Of a DNA stretch of 64,000 bases, positions 26,594 to 35,115 are shown piece by piece; within the stretch, counting starts at the first letter, position 1; each line of letters starts with the position of its first letter. The notes below the pieces were generated by a model that had not been told where the DNA came from, searched no databases, and saw only the letters and a program-made list of their open reading frames with translations. Position numbers and translations under genes: made by a program. Location: positions 1-64,000 of the forward strand of contig NZ_JAPIVQ010000012.1 of assembly GCF_026239675.1 (NCBI RefSeq). The letters are read 5' to 3'. Source of the DNA: Pedobacter sp. PLR. Its GTDB lineage: Bacteria > Bacteroidota > Bacteroidia > Sphingobacteriales > Sphingobacteriaceae.

Positions 26594-26839
26594 ATAACTA
26601 AAAATTTCTAAAATATCTCATACTTCATTAAGGGAATAGTCGTCCTACAAAAATAGAACATTTTATTTCTTCCGCCACCAGGTAGCTGTTCGATTGTAAG
26701 CTTCTCCCTTAAAACAGCATTATAAGGTAACAGACTTCCTCTGTAATTGCAATAATAGAAGTAATATCATTAAATTTGCCGCCCAAATGAACACACGGTA
26801 CGGAAGGCCGGAATACTTTAAACAATACGAAAAACATAA

Positions 26840-27118
26840 ATGGAAGAGAATGATTTTGTAGCCATCTGGCTGGAAGAAAGCGGAAACCCCGCTATAGAGG
26901 AATTAACGCAGCTGAATCTGGACGTTGCCAGTAAAACCGCAAAAACGTTAACCGATAAAGGACTTTCAGAAAATGATCTTGCTGTTTCCCTGGACATCAA
27001 TCCAGATGAAATCAAAAGATGGTTGACGGGTAGGCACTCTTTCAGCATAAAGACCATAAAGGAAATCTCTGGTACGCTGGCAGAATATGCTACAAGGCCG
27101 GAATTAATCCAGAAATAA
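26840..27118 (+). CDS. XRE-family helix-turn-helix protein
   Basis: 92 residues. Lambda-repressor-like HTH at about 30-70 (TLTDKGLSENDLAVSLDINP and DEIKRWLTGRHSFSIKTIKEI). The short N-terminal segment NDFVAIWLEESGNPAIEELT and the small size resemble HigA-type antitoxins, but no toxin gene adjoins. It is probably a small DNA-binding regulator of unknown target. Confidence 0.8.
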   Translation: MEENDFVAIWLEESGNPAIEELTQLNLDVASKTAKTLTDKGLSENDLAVSLDINPDEIKRWLTGRHSFSIKTIKEISGTLAEYATRPELIQK

Positions 27119-27355
27119 ATGAGCGCACAATGCGGCTCCGGGCAAGGATTTAGGTGTGGAAGAGATCATTTCCGCACCATCAACAGTTTTTGGAATCCAT
27201 ATACAGAGGTTCTCCACCGGTTTGTCCAGTAAAATGATTCCTGAATCCGGTCGCAAACACCCCCTTAAATTGTCTTGTTTAGACGCTATAAAAATCAAGT
27301 TTTACCGGTACCTTGGTAATGCTGAGGTTAACAGGCAAAACTAAAAAACGATTTT

Positions 27356-27805
27356 ATGTCAGACCATAATGTTTCATTACACAGAATGCTTAAAGCATCT
27401 CCGGAAAAGGTATACCGTGCATTTACCGAAGCCCTGGCAATAGCTTCATGGCTCCCACCATATGGCTTTCTTTGTACTGTTCATGAAATGAACGTTAAAA
27501 CAGGAGGTTCTTTTCGAATGTCCTTTCTGAATTTTTCTACGGGCAATGGTCATTCATTCGGTGGAAAATACATTGAGCTCAAGCCCAATGAGTTCCTGAA
27601 ATACAGCGATAAATTTGATGACCCTAATTTACCGGGTGAGATGATTACCTCTGTCTGGCTTCGAAAAACTTTAGCGGGCACGGAAATAAAAATCACACAG
27701 GAAGGAATCCCTGCTGTTATACCAGTAGAAATGTGTTATTTAGGCTGGCAGGAATCCCTGGAGAAGCTGGCTAAGCTAGTAGAACCTGAAATACCAGATG
27801 CCTGA
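27356..27805 (+). CDS. AHSA1/SRPBCC-domain protein
   Basis: 149 residues. SRPBCC fold of the AHSA1 type: KASPEKVYRAFTEALAIASW, GGSFRMSFLNFSTGNGHSFG, and a C-terminal amphipathic helix GWQESLEKLAKLVEP. Members bind small hydrophobic ligands, and many are called activator of Hsp90 ATPase-like; the role here is unknown. It is 9 bases from the convergent PRC-barrel gene. Confidence 0.85.
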   Translation: MSDHNVSLHRMLKASPEKVYRAFTEALAIASWLPPYGFLCTVHEMNVKTGGSFRMSFLNFSTGNGHSFGGKYIELKPNEFLKYSDKFDDPNLPGEMITSVWLRKTLAGTEIKITQEGIPAVIPVEMCYLGWQESLEKLAKLVEPEIPDA

Positions 27806-27813
27806 TCCTGTTA

Positions 27814-28557
27814 TCACTTACGATAATGCCGGTAAAGCCCCGTTTGATAGCTGTCCCCTATAGGCCGATCGGGATCATATTCAGGACTGCTTTTTACAGC
27901 CTCTATAGAAACATCCACTTCAACCCTGGAGCGTGCCCAACTGATGGCAGTGATCCATTCCGTTGAGATCAGCAGCTTCTTCCCTGGAAACCATTTGCCA
28001 CTATCAACCACCAGAAAGCGGATCCTCCAGTGTTTATCTACAATAAAATCAGTAACATGACCGATTTCCCCATCTATAGCATGAATCCGGTAACCTTTAA
28101 CTTCAGTGGTACTACGGAGATGCGGGTCACCAGGTTCTTTGTCGTTCCGCATGGCCGCGATGGCCTGCTCAAAAGAGACCCTGGATTCCACCATGCCCAA
28201 CATTCCCATATGACCATAAAATCCTGCGCCGATCGGATCACCATATGGCCATTCGTAATATTTGTATAAAGCCACTTCCTGTTGGCGGGAAACCGGCATT
28301 TTGGTATCAATATCCGGACTGTGTTTAATCTGATCCTTGCTCAGTTTAACTGGGAAGGATTCATTTTCCCAATCTGGTTCCATTAAAGCCATTGGTGAAA
28401 TCAATACTTTACGTTCCGATAACCAACCACCTGTTTTTACAATCAGATAACGAATCGTCCAGCTCTCATCATCAAAATAAAACTCAACCACTTTTCCTAT
28501 TTCCCCATCGGTTGCGCCCATAGTGAAACCGATCAGACTTTTAATATTGTGTTGCAT
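27814..28557 (-). CDS. Tandem PRC-barrel protein
   Basis: 247 residues with two PRC-barrel domains (about 1-95 and 140-230). Each has the GEIGKVVEFYFDDESWTIRY / GEIGHVTDFIVDKHWRIRFL block followed by ER-KVLIS or GK-KLLIST. PRC barrels occur in membrane-linked stress and photosynthesis proteins. Its neighbours are a membrane protein and a small membrane protein on the same strand (28595-29188), so they may form one envelope-related transcript. Confidence 0.85.
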   Translation of the reverse strand: MQHNIKSLIGFTMGATDGEIGKVVEFYFDDESWTIRYLIVKTGGWLSERKVLISPMALMEPDWENESFPVKLSKDQIKHSPDIDTKMPVSRQQEVALYKYYEWPYGDPIGAGFYGHMGMLGMVESRVSFEQAIAAMRNDKEPGDPHLRSTTEVKGYRIHAIDGEIGHVTDFIVDKHWRIRFLVVDSGKWFPGKKLLISTEWITAISWARSRVEVDVSIEAVKSSPEYDPDRPIGDSYQTGLYRHYRK

Positions 28558-28594
28558 AATACAAGTGTTTTACATTTAACAGCTAAAATCATCC

Positions 28595-29014
28595 TCACAT
28601 TTTAATTACCAGACCTGCAAGAGCAATCAATGCCAGTACAATTATCACGATCCAGAAAAAAACGCCAATTACCGCGGCAGCTACTGCTACTTCAAGCTCC
28701 GTAATTTCTTCTTCAGGTTCAACCTTTGCCCCATTCTTCGGCTTCTTTGTCTGGTCGGCAGCTGGCCCCGGAGCAGCAGCGGCGAGTACCAACCCAACCA
28801 CGAAAGCCGCAATAAACCCTGGAGCCCAATAATATCCCAATACGGAAGGTCCACGCTGAGCGGCCCATTCTCCGGCAGCAAGCGAAATAAAGAACAACAA
28901 TATAAAGAAAGTCCAAAATCCAGCCCATGGTCCGGTATTTCTAAAAACCAGTCTGAAAAAAGCAGTTAATACAATGGCAAAAAACAGGGCGAACAATATC
29001 CCGATAAATCCCAT
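28595..29014 (-). CDS. Membrane protein of unknown function
   Basis: 139 residues with four predicted membrane helices (about 2-20, 31-48, 62-82, 108-136) and a charged cytoplasmic-type loop (KKPKNGAKVEPEEEITELEV) between the last two. No known domain. It lies between the PRC-barrel gene (37 bases away) and a 52-residue membrane protein (15 bases), all on the minus strand. Confidence 0.7.
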   Translation of the reverse strand: MGFIGILFALFFAIVLTAFFRLVFRNTGPWAGFWTFFILLFFISLAAGEWAAQRGPSVLGYYWAPGFIAAFVVGLVLAAAAPGPAADQTKKPKNGAKVEPEEEITELEVAVAAAVIGVFFWIVIIVLALIALAGLVIKM

Positions 29015-29029
29015 GACAGTAGTTTTAAT

Positions 29030-29188
29030 TTAAACATGATCACTTTTATGTTTTTTCGGCTTAATTTCTGACTGGTTCATATCGTGCTCAAAGTTTTTCT
29101 GATCTTTCTTGTTCCTTCGTACCAGAAAAAACAATAACAGCACAGCAAGAAAAATTGCCAACCCACCGATAATATCGTTAGTTTCCAT
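29030..29188 (-). CDS. 52-residue single-span membrane protein
   Basis: ATG at 29188 to TAA at 29032-29030. METNDIIGGLAIFLAVLLLF begins a single hydrophobic helix, followed by a basic stretch (VRRNKKDQ) and a charged tail (NQSEIKPKKHKSDHV). The hydrophobic core with flanking charges, the ATG and the tight position 15 bases upstream of the next gene support it. Function unknown; it is probably in the same transcript as 28595-29014 and the PRC-barrel gene. Confidence 0.6.
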   Translation of the reverse strand: METNDIIGGLAIFLAVLLLFFLVRRNKKDQKNFEHDMNQSEIKPKKHKSDHV

Positions 29189-29375
29189 ATGATGGACCTT
29201 TAATAGGTGAATCCCCCCTTTCCTATTAACGTCATTTAAAAAACAATCCAGAGCTTGATTGGTTCGAAAAAAACAAAGATAAATCCGGATTGTTCCTATT
29301 TTCCACAGGCAGTAATAAAAGAAAAAGAATCTATCTCACAAGTAGTTATCTATTATATCACTTAAACCTAATGCT

Positions 29376-29594
29376 ATGAGTATTGTAAAAGTTATTGAAG
29401 TCATCGCTTCCTCAGAAAGCGGATTTGAAGATGCGGTAAGAAACGCAGTAAAGGAAGTATCAAAGACGATAAAAAATATCGACTCTGTCTATGTGAAGGA
29501 CTTTAAAGTCCATGTAAAGGATGACCAGATCGTTTCTTTTGGAGTGATTTGCAAAGTTTCATTCCGCATAGACGATGGTTTAAAAAATACTTAA
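29376..29594 (+). CDS. Dodecin-family protein
   Basis: 72 residues, family size. VKVIEVIASSESGFEDAVRN and KEVSKTIKNIDSVYVKDFKV are the dodecin helix and beta strand. Dodecins form 12-mers that bind flavin. The flavin-stacking Trp of characterised dodecins (NLDWFEV type) is Ser here (NIDSVYV), and the strand Gln of the QV motif is Gly. Bacteroidota members often look like this, so flavin binding is doubtful. It is followed by a terminator. Confidence 0.85.
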   Translation: MSIVKVIEVIASSESGFEDAVRNAVKEVSKTIKNIDSVYVKDFKVHVKDDQIVSFGVICKVSFRIDDGLKNT

Positions 29595-29612
29595 GCCAAA
29601 TGCATCTCCCTT

Positions 29613-29635
29613 AAAGGGGCCTCTTAGCCCCTTTC
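29613..29635 (+). terminator. Terminator after the dodecin gene
   Basis: AAAGGGGC / GCCCCTTT (29613-29620 with 29627-29634) with a 6-base loop. The trailing T-run is short. Confidence 0.65.
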
Positions 29636-29722
29636 ACAGCACAACAAGCCCAAAACCATAGGTTAGATAAATGTCATTTTTAATAGCCTTTTGTCTTTTT
29701 GATTAACTTTTTTCTTTTCGGA

Positions 29723-29753
29723 TTGCGCCAGAAGTCAGCATAGCGTACCTTTG
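29723..29753 (+). promoter_or_regulatory. Bacteroidota-type promoter
   Basis: TTG (29723-29725), 20 bases, then TACCTTTG (29746-29753), a full TAnnTTTG match. It ends 16 bases before the ATG at 29770, so the leader is very short. Confidence 0.6.
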
Positions 29754-29769
29754 CCGAAAATTAAAAGAC

Positions 29770-30354
29770 ATGAGCGACTTCAAACCACACCCAGTATTGG
29801 AATACACTGTAAACCTAATTGAAAAGACCATCAGTGGTGCTAAAATTCAATATACTTCTACAAGCATTGCAACACTGAAAGATGGTAACGACACCATATA
29901 TTTTGAACAGAAATCTGACAGCACTGGAAATGCTGCAACCATCTTTATTAAGGATCCGAAAGAGATCATCTACAGTGAAGATTTAATGACCCCTTTAAAT
30001 AATTTGCACGAAAATGTTAAGGGAGAATTAAAGGTGGCATTACAAAGTACTACCATTATCATTAATGCTTTAGATGTAGCAACAAACCTGATATTCCAGG
30101 CGGTTAAAGACGAATTTGATCAGCTGAGCAACAGTTATGAATTTGTAAAAACCATTGAAAAAGAGATCACAAAAGTTAAAAGCAAATTTAAATTTGGAAA
30201 ACACCTTTTTGACCTGACTGTCACGAATGAACCAACTCAGGTCCTTGTTACTCCAGAGTTCCCTGCTCCGTTTGATACGGTTGTCAAAAAAACAATAGAA
30301 GAAGATGTTTTAAAAGTACAAACTGCAATGTGTATAGCATTCAAGAATGGCTAG
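29770..30354 (+). CDS. Cytoplasmic protein of unknown function
   Basis: 194 residues, ATG 16 bases after a matching promoter. Mixed alpha/beta with no signal peptide. FKPHPVLEYTVNLIEKTISG opens the protein and TTIIINALDVATNLIFQAVK is an amphipathic helix near 98-117. A Lys-rich helix (KEITKVKSKFKF) and a C-terminal TVTNEPTQVLVTPEF follow. No domain was recognised. It is monocistronic, closed by a terminator. Confidence 0.6.
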   Translation: MSDFKPHPVLEYTVNLIEKTISGAKIQYTSTSIATLKDGNDTIYFEQKSDSTGNAATIFIKDPKEIIYSEDLMTPLNNLHENVKGELKVALQSTTIIINALDVATNLIFQAVKDEFDQLSNSYEFVKTIEKEITKVKSKFKFGKHLFDLTVTNEPTQVLVTPEFPAPFDTVVKKTIEEDVLKVQTAMCIAFKNG

Positions 30355-30366
30355 ACTTTAGTCTGA

Positions 30367-30407
30367 CCTGGTGATGTTTATCAGATGATTGAACATCACC
30401 AGGGTTT
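30367..30407. terminator. Hairpin terminator between convergent genes
   Basis: CCTGGTGATGTT / AACATCACCAGG, a 12-bp perfect stem (30367-30378 with 30392-30403), followed by GTTTCC. It lies between the plus-strand hypothetical gene and the minus-strand GH43 gene. Confidence 0.7.
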
Positions 30408-30430
30408 CCATTCTATTACCTGCGTCCTCA

Positions 30431-32341
30431 TCACTTCATTAGATAAACCCCTTTTAGTGTGGGCTGTACGACTTTTATATTCCCCTTCGTATCGAACTCT
30501 AATTTATCAATACACACTTCCCGGTGGTAGCCTGCAGATTTCCCCATAGCCAGTCCCTCAGGACGGCTAAAACGATGATAAACAATGTACCACTCGTCTT
30601 TTCCCGGCACCTGAATCACCGCATTGTGCCCGGTCGCGTAAATCCCCTGCTTCACATCTTTGGAAAGGATCAGGTTATTTTCAGGCAGGTTGATTTTACC
30701 GGTTGGCGTGTCTGAAATCCCATATCTCACCCCATAGTCCGCATCTCTGGTATCGTTTTGTGACCATAAAAAATAGTACTTCCCCTTCCGGTAAAACACT
30801 TCAGTTCCCTCTCTATAAGTTTCATCAGGAGTGATTACTTTCACAGATGATGAATCTATAGATATCATGTCATCATTCAACTCTGCCACGGCCATATAAC
30901 CATTCCCCCAATATAAAAAACTTTTGCCGCTCTGCGGATCCGTAAATACATCCGGATCTATTTCCTGTCCGCCTTTGATCCCCTGAGGTTTTCCTGCAAT
31001 AAGGGGCTTTCCACTATCTTTAAAGGGGCCGGAAGGATCATTTGCAACGGCAACCCCTATTTTCTGTGCAGCAGTAAAATAATAATAGTATTTATAACTG
31101 CCATTAACCTTCTTCTCAGAGATTGTTGGTGCCCAGGCATATTTCTTTGCCCAGCTCACATCCACAGGCAGATCTAAGATCACACCCTCATCTTTCCAGT
31201 TTGCAAGATTTGAGGAGGAAAATGTTTTAAAATAGGTTCCGCCCCAACCGGTAAAGCCATCAGTGGTGGGATACAAATGGTATTTTCCGGTTTTATGGGA
31301 ATACAAAATCTCCGGATCAGCATAATAGCCACTCAATACAGGGTTCAGATCACTTTCAGGACTATCCCATTTTTTTAGTAATGCATTTGCTTCCTGCTTC
31401 GTAATGGGAAGAACTGTTCCATGACGGGGATGAAAATTCATATTCACCTGCTGATCGACTACGGTAAATTGTTTAAAATCTTTTGTTTTGGTAAACTGGT
31501 AGCGACCTTTGGTGTAAACATCATACATCAGAATATAACCTTCCCCGTTATTGAGCTTGAAAACACCGGCACCTTGCACCGGATCTGTTGTCTGTTGCAC
31601 ATTGCCTTCACGCAACACATAGCCCTCTTTCAGGCGATCAGAAACGGCAACACGAATTCCTAATCCCTCGCCTTCGGTTTTAAAGAACAAATGGTATTTC
31701 CCCTGGTCAAAGACGATATCTCCGTCAATACAGGCACCATTGGTCGGACTAAAGAAAAGTTGCTTAGGCTCAGTTTCCAGATCTGTAAAATCCTTATTGG
31801 CATAAGCCCAATAGATCTTATCCGGATCCGCGCCATGTTTCATCGACCAATAGACCAGATATTTACCCGCTTCCTGATCATAAATCGTTTGGGGTGCCCA
31901 TACCCTCAGTAAGCTTTCCTGACCAGGAAAACGTTTTTGAATATTTACGATAGCCGAAGTCCAGTTGATCAGGTCAGTAGATTTTAGCAAGACCATCGCC
32001 CGGTTCGAATCCCAACCTTTAGCTGCCACCATATCAGTAACGACCATATAGAAGGTTTTACCATCCGCTCCACGTAAAATATGGGGATCGCGTACGCCCC
32101 CTGTTGAACTGATTGCAGCGGAGCTGATCACCGGCCGGTTATTATTTAGTGCCTGATAGGTATAACCGTCATTACTGATCGCAAAACGGATAGACTCTTC
32201 TAAACCACCATTACCAGTGAAGTAAGTAAAAAGGTAAGCGTTTTTTTTTGATTTTTGAGCCATCGCAGGCCATCCTGCCAGCACAAACAAGATGCAGCTC
32301 AGTAATAATCTATGTGGATGAAAGTTGAATTTTATATTCAT
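30431..32341 (-). CDS. Double GH43-type glycosidase
   Basis: 636 residues with a signal peptide ending PAMAQK. It carries two five-bladed beta-propeller modules. The first (about 32-325) has GGVRDPHIL (Asp85) and the second (about 335-636) has SGYYADPEILY (Asp342), QEIDPDVFTDP (Asp464) and REGTEVFYR (Glu514). These are the GH43 base, pKa-modulating Asp and acid. The second module has a complete set; in the first only the Asp is clear, so it may be less active or have other roles. GH43 enzymes cut arabinose or xylose side chains or arabinan. It is 23 bases downstream of the GH51 gene, so they are co-transcribed. Confidence 0.85.
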   Translation of the reverse strand: MNIKFNFHPHRLLLSCILFVLAGWPAMAQKSKKNAYLFTYFTGNGGLEESIRFAISNDGYTYQALNNNRPVISSAAISSTGGVRDPHILRGADGKTFYMVVTDMVAAKGWDSNRAMVLLKSTDLINWTSAIVNIQKRFPGQESLLRVWAPQTIYDQEAGKYLVYWSMKHGADPDKIYWAYANKDFTDLETEPKQLFFSPTNGACIDGDIVFDQGKYHLFFKTEGEGLGIRVAVSDRLKEGYVLREGNVQQTTDPVQGAGVFKLNNGEGYILMYDVYTKGRYQFTKTKDFKQFTVVDQQVNMNFHPRHGTVLPITKQEANALLKKWDSPESDLNPVLSGYYADPEILYSHKTGKYHLYPTTDGFTGWGGTYFKTFSSSNLANWKDEGVILDLPVDVSWAKKYAWAPTISEKKVNGSYKYYYYFTAAQKIGVAVANDPSGPFKDSGKPLIAGKPQGIKGGQEIDPDVFTDPQSGKSFLYWGNGYMAVAELNDDMISIDSSSVKVITPDETYREGTEVFYRKGKYYFLWSQNDTRDADYGVRYGISDTPTGKINLPENNLILSKDVKQGIYATGHNAVIQVPGKDEWYIVYHRFSRPEGLAMGKSAGYHREVCIDKLEFDTKGNIKVVQPTLKGVYLMK

Positions 32342-32364
32342 TGTGATTCATTTAGGGTCTACCG

Positions 32365-34347
32365 CTATTTGTAACTAACTTTAAGCATGATCAAGGAATT
32401 TGCCGGCATTTTTACGACTGCATTTTTCCCCTTCAACTTCAGGAGCGATTCTGCGGGAACAATGGCTGAAGGACTTTCCATCGAATTTTGAGCTGTAAGC
32501 TCCCCCTTAACTGTTGTCAGCTTCCCTTCAGCAGCCAATTTCTTTATCCCCTCAAAAGCAATCTGTTTTGTTCGTTCCGTTTCATTGGTATTGACCAATT
32601 TAACAATAACCTCTTTCTTAATACTATCTAACACTGCGGAAACATACAAACCACCCTGACCTGAAAGTGATTTACCCTCGAATAAGGCACTTGCAACCTG
32701 CGTACCTTTATTGGTAGAGAAGAGCTTCTGAACATAGTAATTTGGCGTGCCATATATATTCAGGTTATCCACCCAGATTAAGTCGGGAGCCCATTGCCAG
32801 CCTTCAGTATTCGCAAATAAAGGCGCATACGAAGCCATGTTTACTACTGCTGCATTGCGTTCCAGTCCGGTCATAAAGGCTGCCTCAGCAAGTGCAGCCT
32901 CCCAAATATTCCGGTTGCTTCCGGTCGCTTTTCCTTTGATATGTGCTGCAAACTCTCCTGCAAAAACCTTTGCTCCCTGACGATCGTAATGGTCATAACG
33001 CGCCGCATTTTTAAGGAACCATTCCGGAGAACGGTAATAATGTTCATCTATAATATCGGCCTTCATGCCACGCAGTTCCTTATCCAGATAATGAAATCTT
33101 TCACTATCTGGATCTGTACCTGAGCTGTAGATCAGGTTGATCTTCGGATATTTTGCTTTAATGGCCTGCTGAAAGGCTTTCGCCCGTTCAATATATTGAG
33201 GGCCCCAGTTCTCATTCCCTACACCTAAGTACTTCATGTTAAATGGCTCTGCATGTCCCATCGCTGCACGAACCTTACCCCATTCTGAAGAAACATCGCC
33301 ATTGGCAAACTCGATCAGATCTAAAGCATCCTGAATATATGGATCCAGCTGATCCAAAGGAACCACTTCAGCCGTATTAAACTGGCAAGCCATTCCACAG
33401 TTCAGGATCGGCAAAGCCTCCGCACCGATATCTTCTGCCAATTGAAAATACTCAAAAAATCCAAGTCCAAAAGTTTGAAAATAATCTGGAGACGGCCGAT
33501 GGGAAAATTCGACATTCCAGCGGTTCATGATCAATTGACGCTCCGCTATAGGGCCTATTGTTTTTTTCCATTGGTACCGGTTGGCCAGGTCAATTCCTTC
33601 GACAATACAGCCGCCGGGAAAACGTACGAAACCAGGTTTCATATCTGCCAGCATCTGGATCATATCTCCACGCATCCCTTTCTTTCGACCCTTCCAGGTA
33701 TCCGCAGGAAATAAAGAAATCATATCCATATCTAATACACCGCTTCCTTCAAACCAGATGTTGATCCTGGCTTTAGCTGAAGTAGCAACCGCTATAAAAC
33801 TCAGATCCTGGCTTTTCCATTCCGCCGGGACATCAGTTGGCTTCAGTAAGCCACTTGCAAGTACCTTATTCTCCTCGTCTACCAACTCCACATGCAAGGT
33901 GATTCCCGGACTGACCTGTCTATACATCAGAGAAAAATCGTACTTAAGGCCCTTTTTCACTCCCATACCTCCTTTGAACCCTTCGTTGCTGATACCTGCT
34001 TCTCCTTTTGCAGCTCCTTTAATGGCTACGCTCAGGAATCTCGGATTTGCAAGGTTCGCCCCCTGCCTGTTCTGTACGAGCAGATCGCCCTCTCCGATCT
34101 TATTTCCTTTTACAGACCAGCCCATCAATGGCTTCAGAAATTCAAACGAGCGATTCTTTACCATTTCAGCATAAATCCCGCCATCTGCGCCCATATTGAT
34201 ATCTTCAAAAAACACGCCCCACATCGTAGCTGATACTTTTCCTTCAGATTTAGCCGCATTAACTACAATAAGGTCCTCTTGTTGGGCGCTTGCACTAAAA
34301 AATGTCCCGGCCAGGAGCAGGGCGATTAAATTACGTTTGTATTTCAT
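32365..34347 (-). CDS. GH51 alpha-L-arabinofuranosidase
   Basis: 660 residues with a signal peptide ending SASAQQ. ATMWGVFFEDINMGADGGIY is the N-terminal GH51 block, followed by a beta-sandwich insertion (about 70-220) of the CBM4/9 type, then the catalytic barrel. GNENWG carries the acid/base Glu379 and VFAGEFAAH the nucleophile Glu465; RFPGGCIVEG and DEHYYRSPEWF are conserved too. It removes terminal arabinofuranose from arabinan or arabinoxylan, probably in the periplasm. The operon has no TonB receptor or regulator of its own, so uptake must be encoded elsewhere. Confidence 0.9.
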   Translation of the reverse strand: MKYKRNLIALLLAGTFFSASAQQEDLIVVNAAKSEGKVSATMWGVFFEDINMGADGGIYAEMVKNRSFEFLKPLMGWSVKGNKIGEGDLLVQNRQGANLANPRFLSVAIKGAAKGEAGISNEGFKGGMGVKKGLKYDFSLMYRQVSPGITLHVELVDEENKVLASGLLKPTDVPAEWKSQDLSFIAVATSAKARINIWFEGSGVLDMDMISLFPADTWKGRKKGMRGDMIQMLADMKPGFVRFPGGCIVEGIDLANRYQWKKTIGPIAERQLIMNRWNVEFSHRPSPDYFQTFGLGFFEYFQLAEDIGAEALPILNCGMACQFNTAEVVPLDQLDPYIQDALDLIEFANGDVSSEWGKVRAAMGHAEPFNMKYLGVGNENWGPQYIERAKAFQQAIKAKYPKINLIYSSGTDPDSERFHYLDKELRGMKADIIDEHYYRSPEWFLKNAARYDHYDRQGAKVFAGEFAAHIKGKATGSNRNIWEAALAEAAFMTGLERNAAVVNMASYAPLFANTEGWQWAPDLIWVDNLNIYGTPNYYVQKLFSTNKGTQVASALFEGKSLSGQGGLYVSAVLDSIKKEVIVKLVNTNETERTKQIAFEGIKKLAAEGKLTTVKGELTAQNSMESPSAIVPAESLLKLKGKNAVVKMPANSLIMLKVSYK

Positions 34348-34639
34348 GTTATTTTAGGCCTGTAGTAGTCATCATGATCTCCTGACTAATGTATGAATTA
34401 TATATTAAGCGTCAAATCAACGATTATTAGCTTTGATCCATATACTTATTTCATAACCAGTCAATATCATCCACTGCCAGGTGTTGACCGTAAACATTAA
34501 CCTTATCTTTCAGCTTCTTATCCCGCAGAAGATTTGAAAACAGATTTGGTAATGTCCGGAAATAGATGGAAATTACCCGTAAGGTTGTCCATAAAGAGAC
34601 ATTTTATATCCATTCATAAATCATGAAACACGTTTAAAT

Positions 34640-35020
34640 ATGAAAAAAGTAACGGGCCTTGGCGGCGTATTTTTTAAATGCGGGAATCCAAAAGATATGA
34701 ACGAATGGTACGCCAAAAACCTCGGATTGGCTACCAGCGACTACGGAACAACGTTTGAGTGGCAGCAGGCCGATGATCCATCGAAAAAAGGATCCACAAC
34801 CTGGTGCACCTTTCCCAAGGACAGCAAATATTTCAATCCATCAGACAAACCATTTATGATTAATTACCGCGTGGAAAATATCGTTGCGCTGGTAGAGGAA
34901 TTAAAGAAGGAAAACGTGACCATTATTGATGAAATTACAGATTCTGAATATGGAAAATTTGTCCATGTACTCGATCCTGAAGGAAACATTCTTGAGCTTT
35001 GGGAACCAAAAGAAGCGTAA
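34640..35020 (+). CDS. VOC-superfamily protein (glyoxalase/bleomycin-resistance fold)
   Basis: 126 residues. GLGGVFFKCGNPKDMNEWYA and FVHVLDPEGNILELWEP are the typical VOC strands; the metal site Glu of LELWEP is in place, and the N-terminal ligand position is less usual. Such proteins are lyases, dioxygenases or resistance binders; the substrate is unknown. It is followed by a strong bidirectional terminator. Confidence 0.8.
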   Translation: MKKVTGLGGVFFKCGNPKDMNEWYAKNLGLATSDYGTTFEWQQADDPSKKGSTTWCTFPKDSKYFNPSDKPFMINYRVENIVALVEELKKENVTIIDEITDSEYGKFVHVLDPEGNILELWEPKEA

Positions 35021-35048
35021 AACTCCCCGATAAAAACACCCTGAATAT

Positions 35049-35084
35049 CACAAAATGCCTCAATTAAAATTGGGGCATTTTGTG
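35049..35084. terminator. Bidirectional terminator
   Basis: CACAAAATGCC / GGCATTTTGTG, an 11-bp perfect outer stem (35049-35059 with 35074-35084) plus an inner CAATT/ATTG part. A and T runs lie on both sides, between two convergent genes. Confidence 0.85.
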
Positions 35085-35115
35085 TTAAAAACCATCCTAA
35101 ATCAGGTTTTAAGGG

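Noticed and set aside
26840..27118. HigA-type antitoxin of a toxin-antitoxin pair
   Set aside because: The HTH protein is present but no toxin frame adjoins it on either side.
27156..27344. 62-codon plus frame between the XRE and AHSA1 genes
   Set aside because: No RBS, unusual composition, and an equally open minus frame on the same bases; neither is supported.
33581..34174. 197-codon plus-strand open frame inside the GH51 gene
   Set aside because: Antisense to a strong GH51 protein with catalytic motifs; its translation has no domain or signal.
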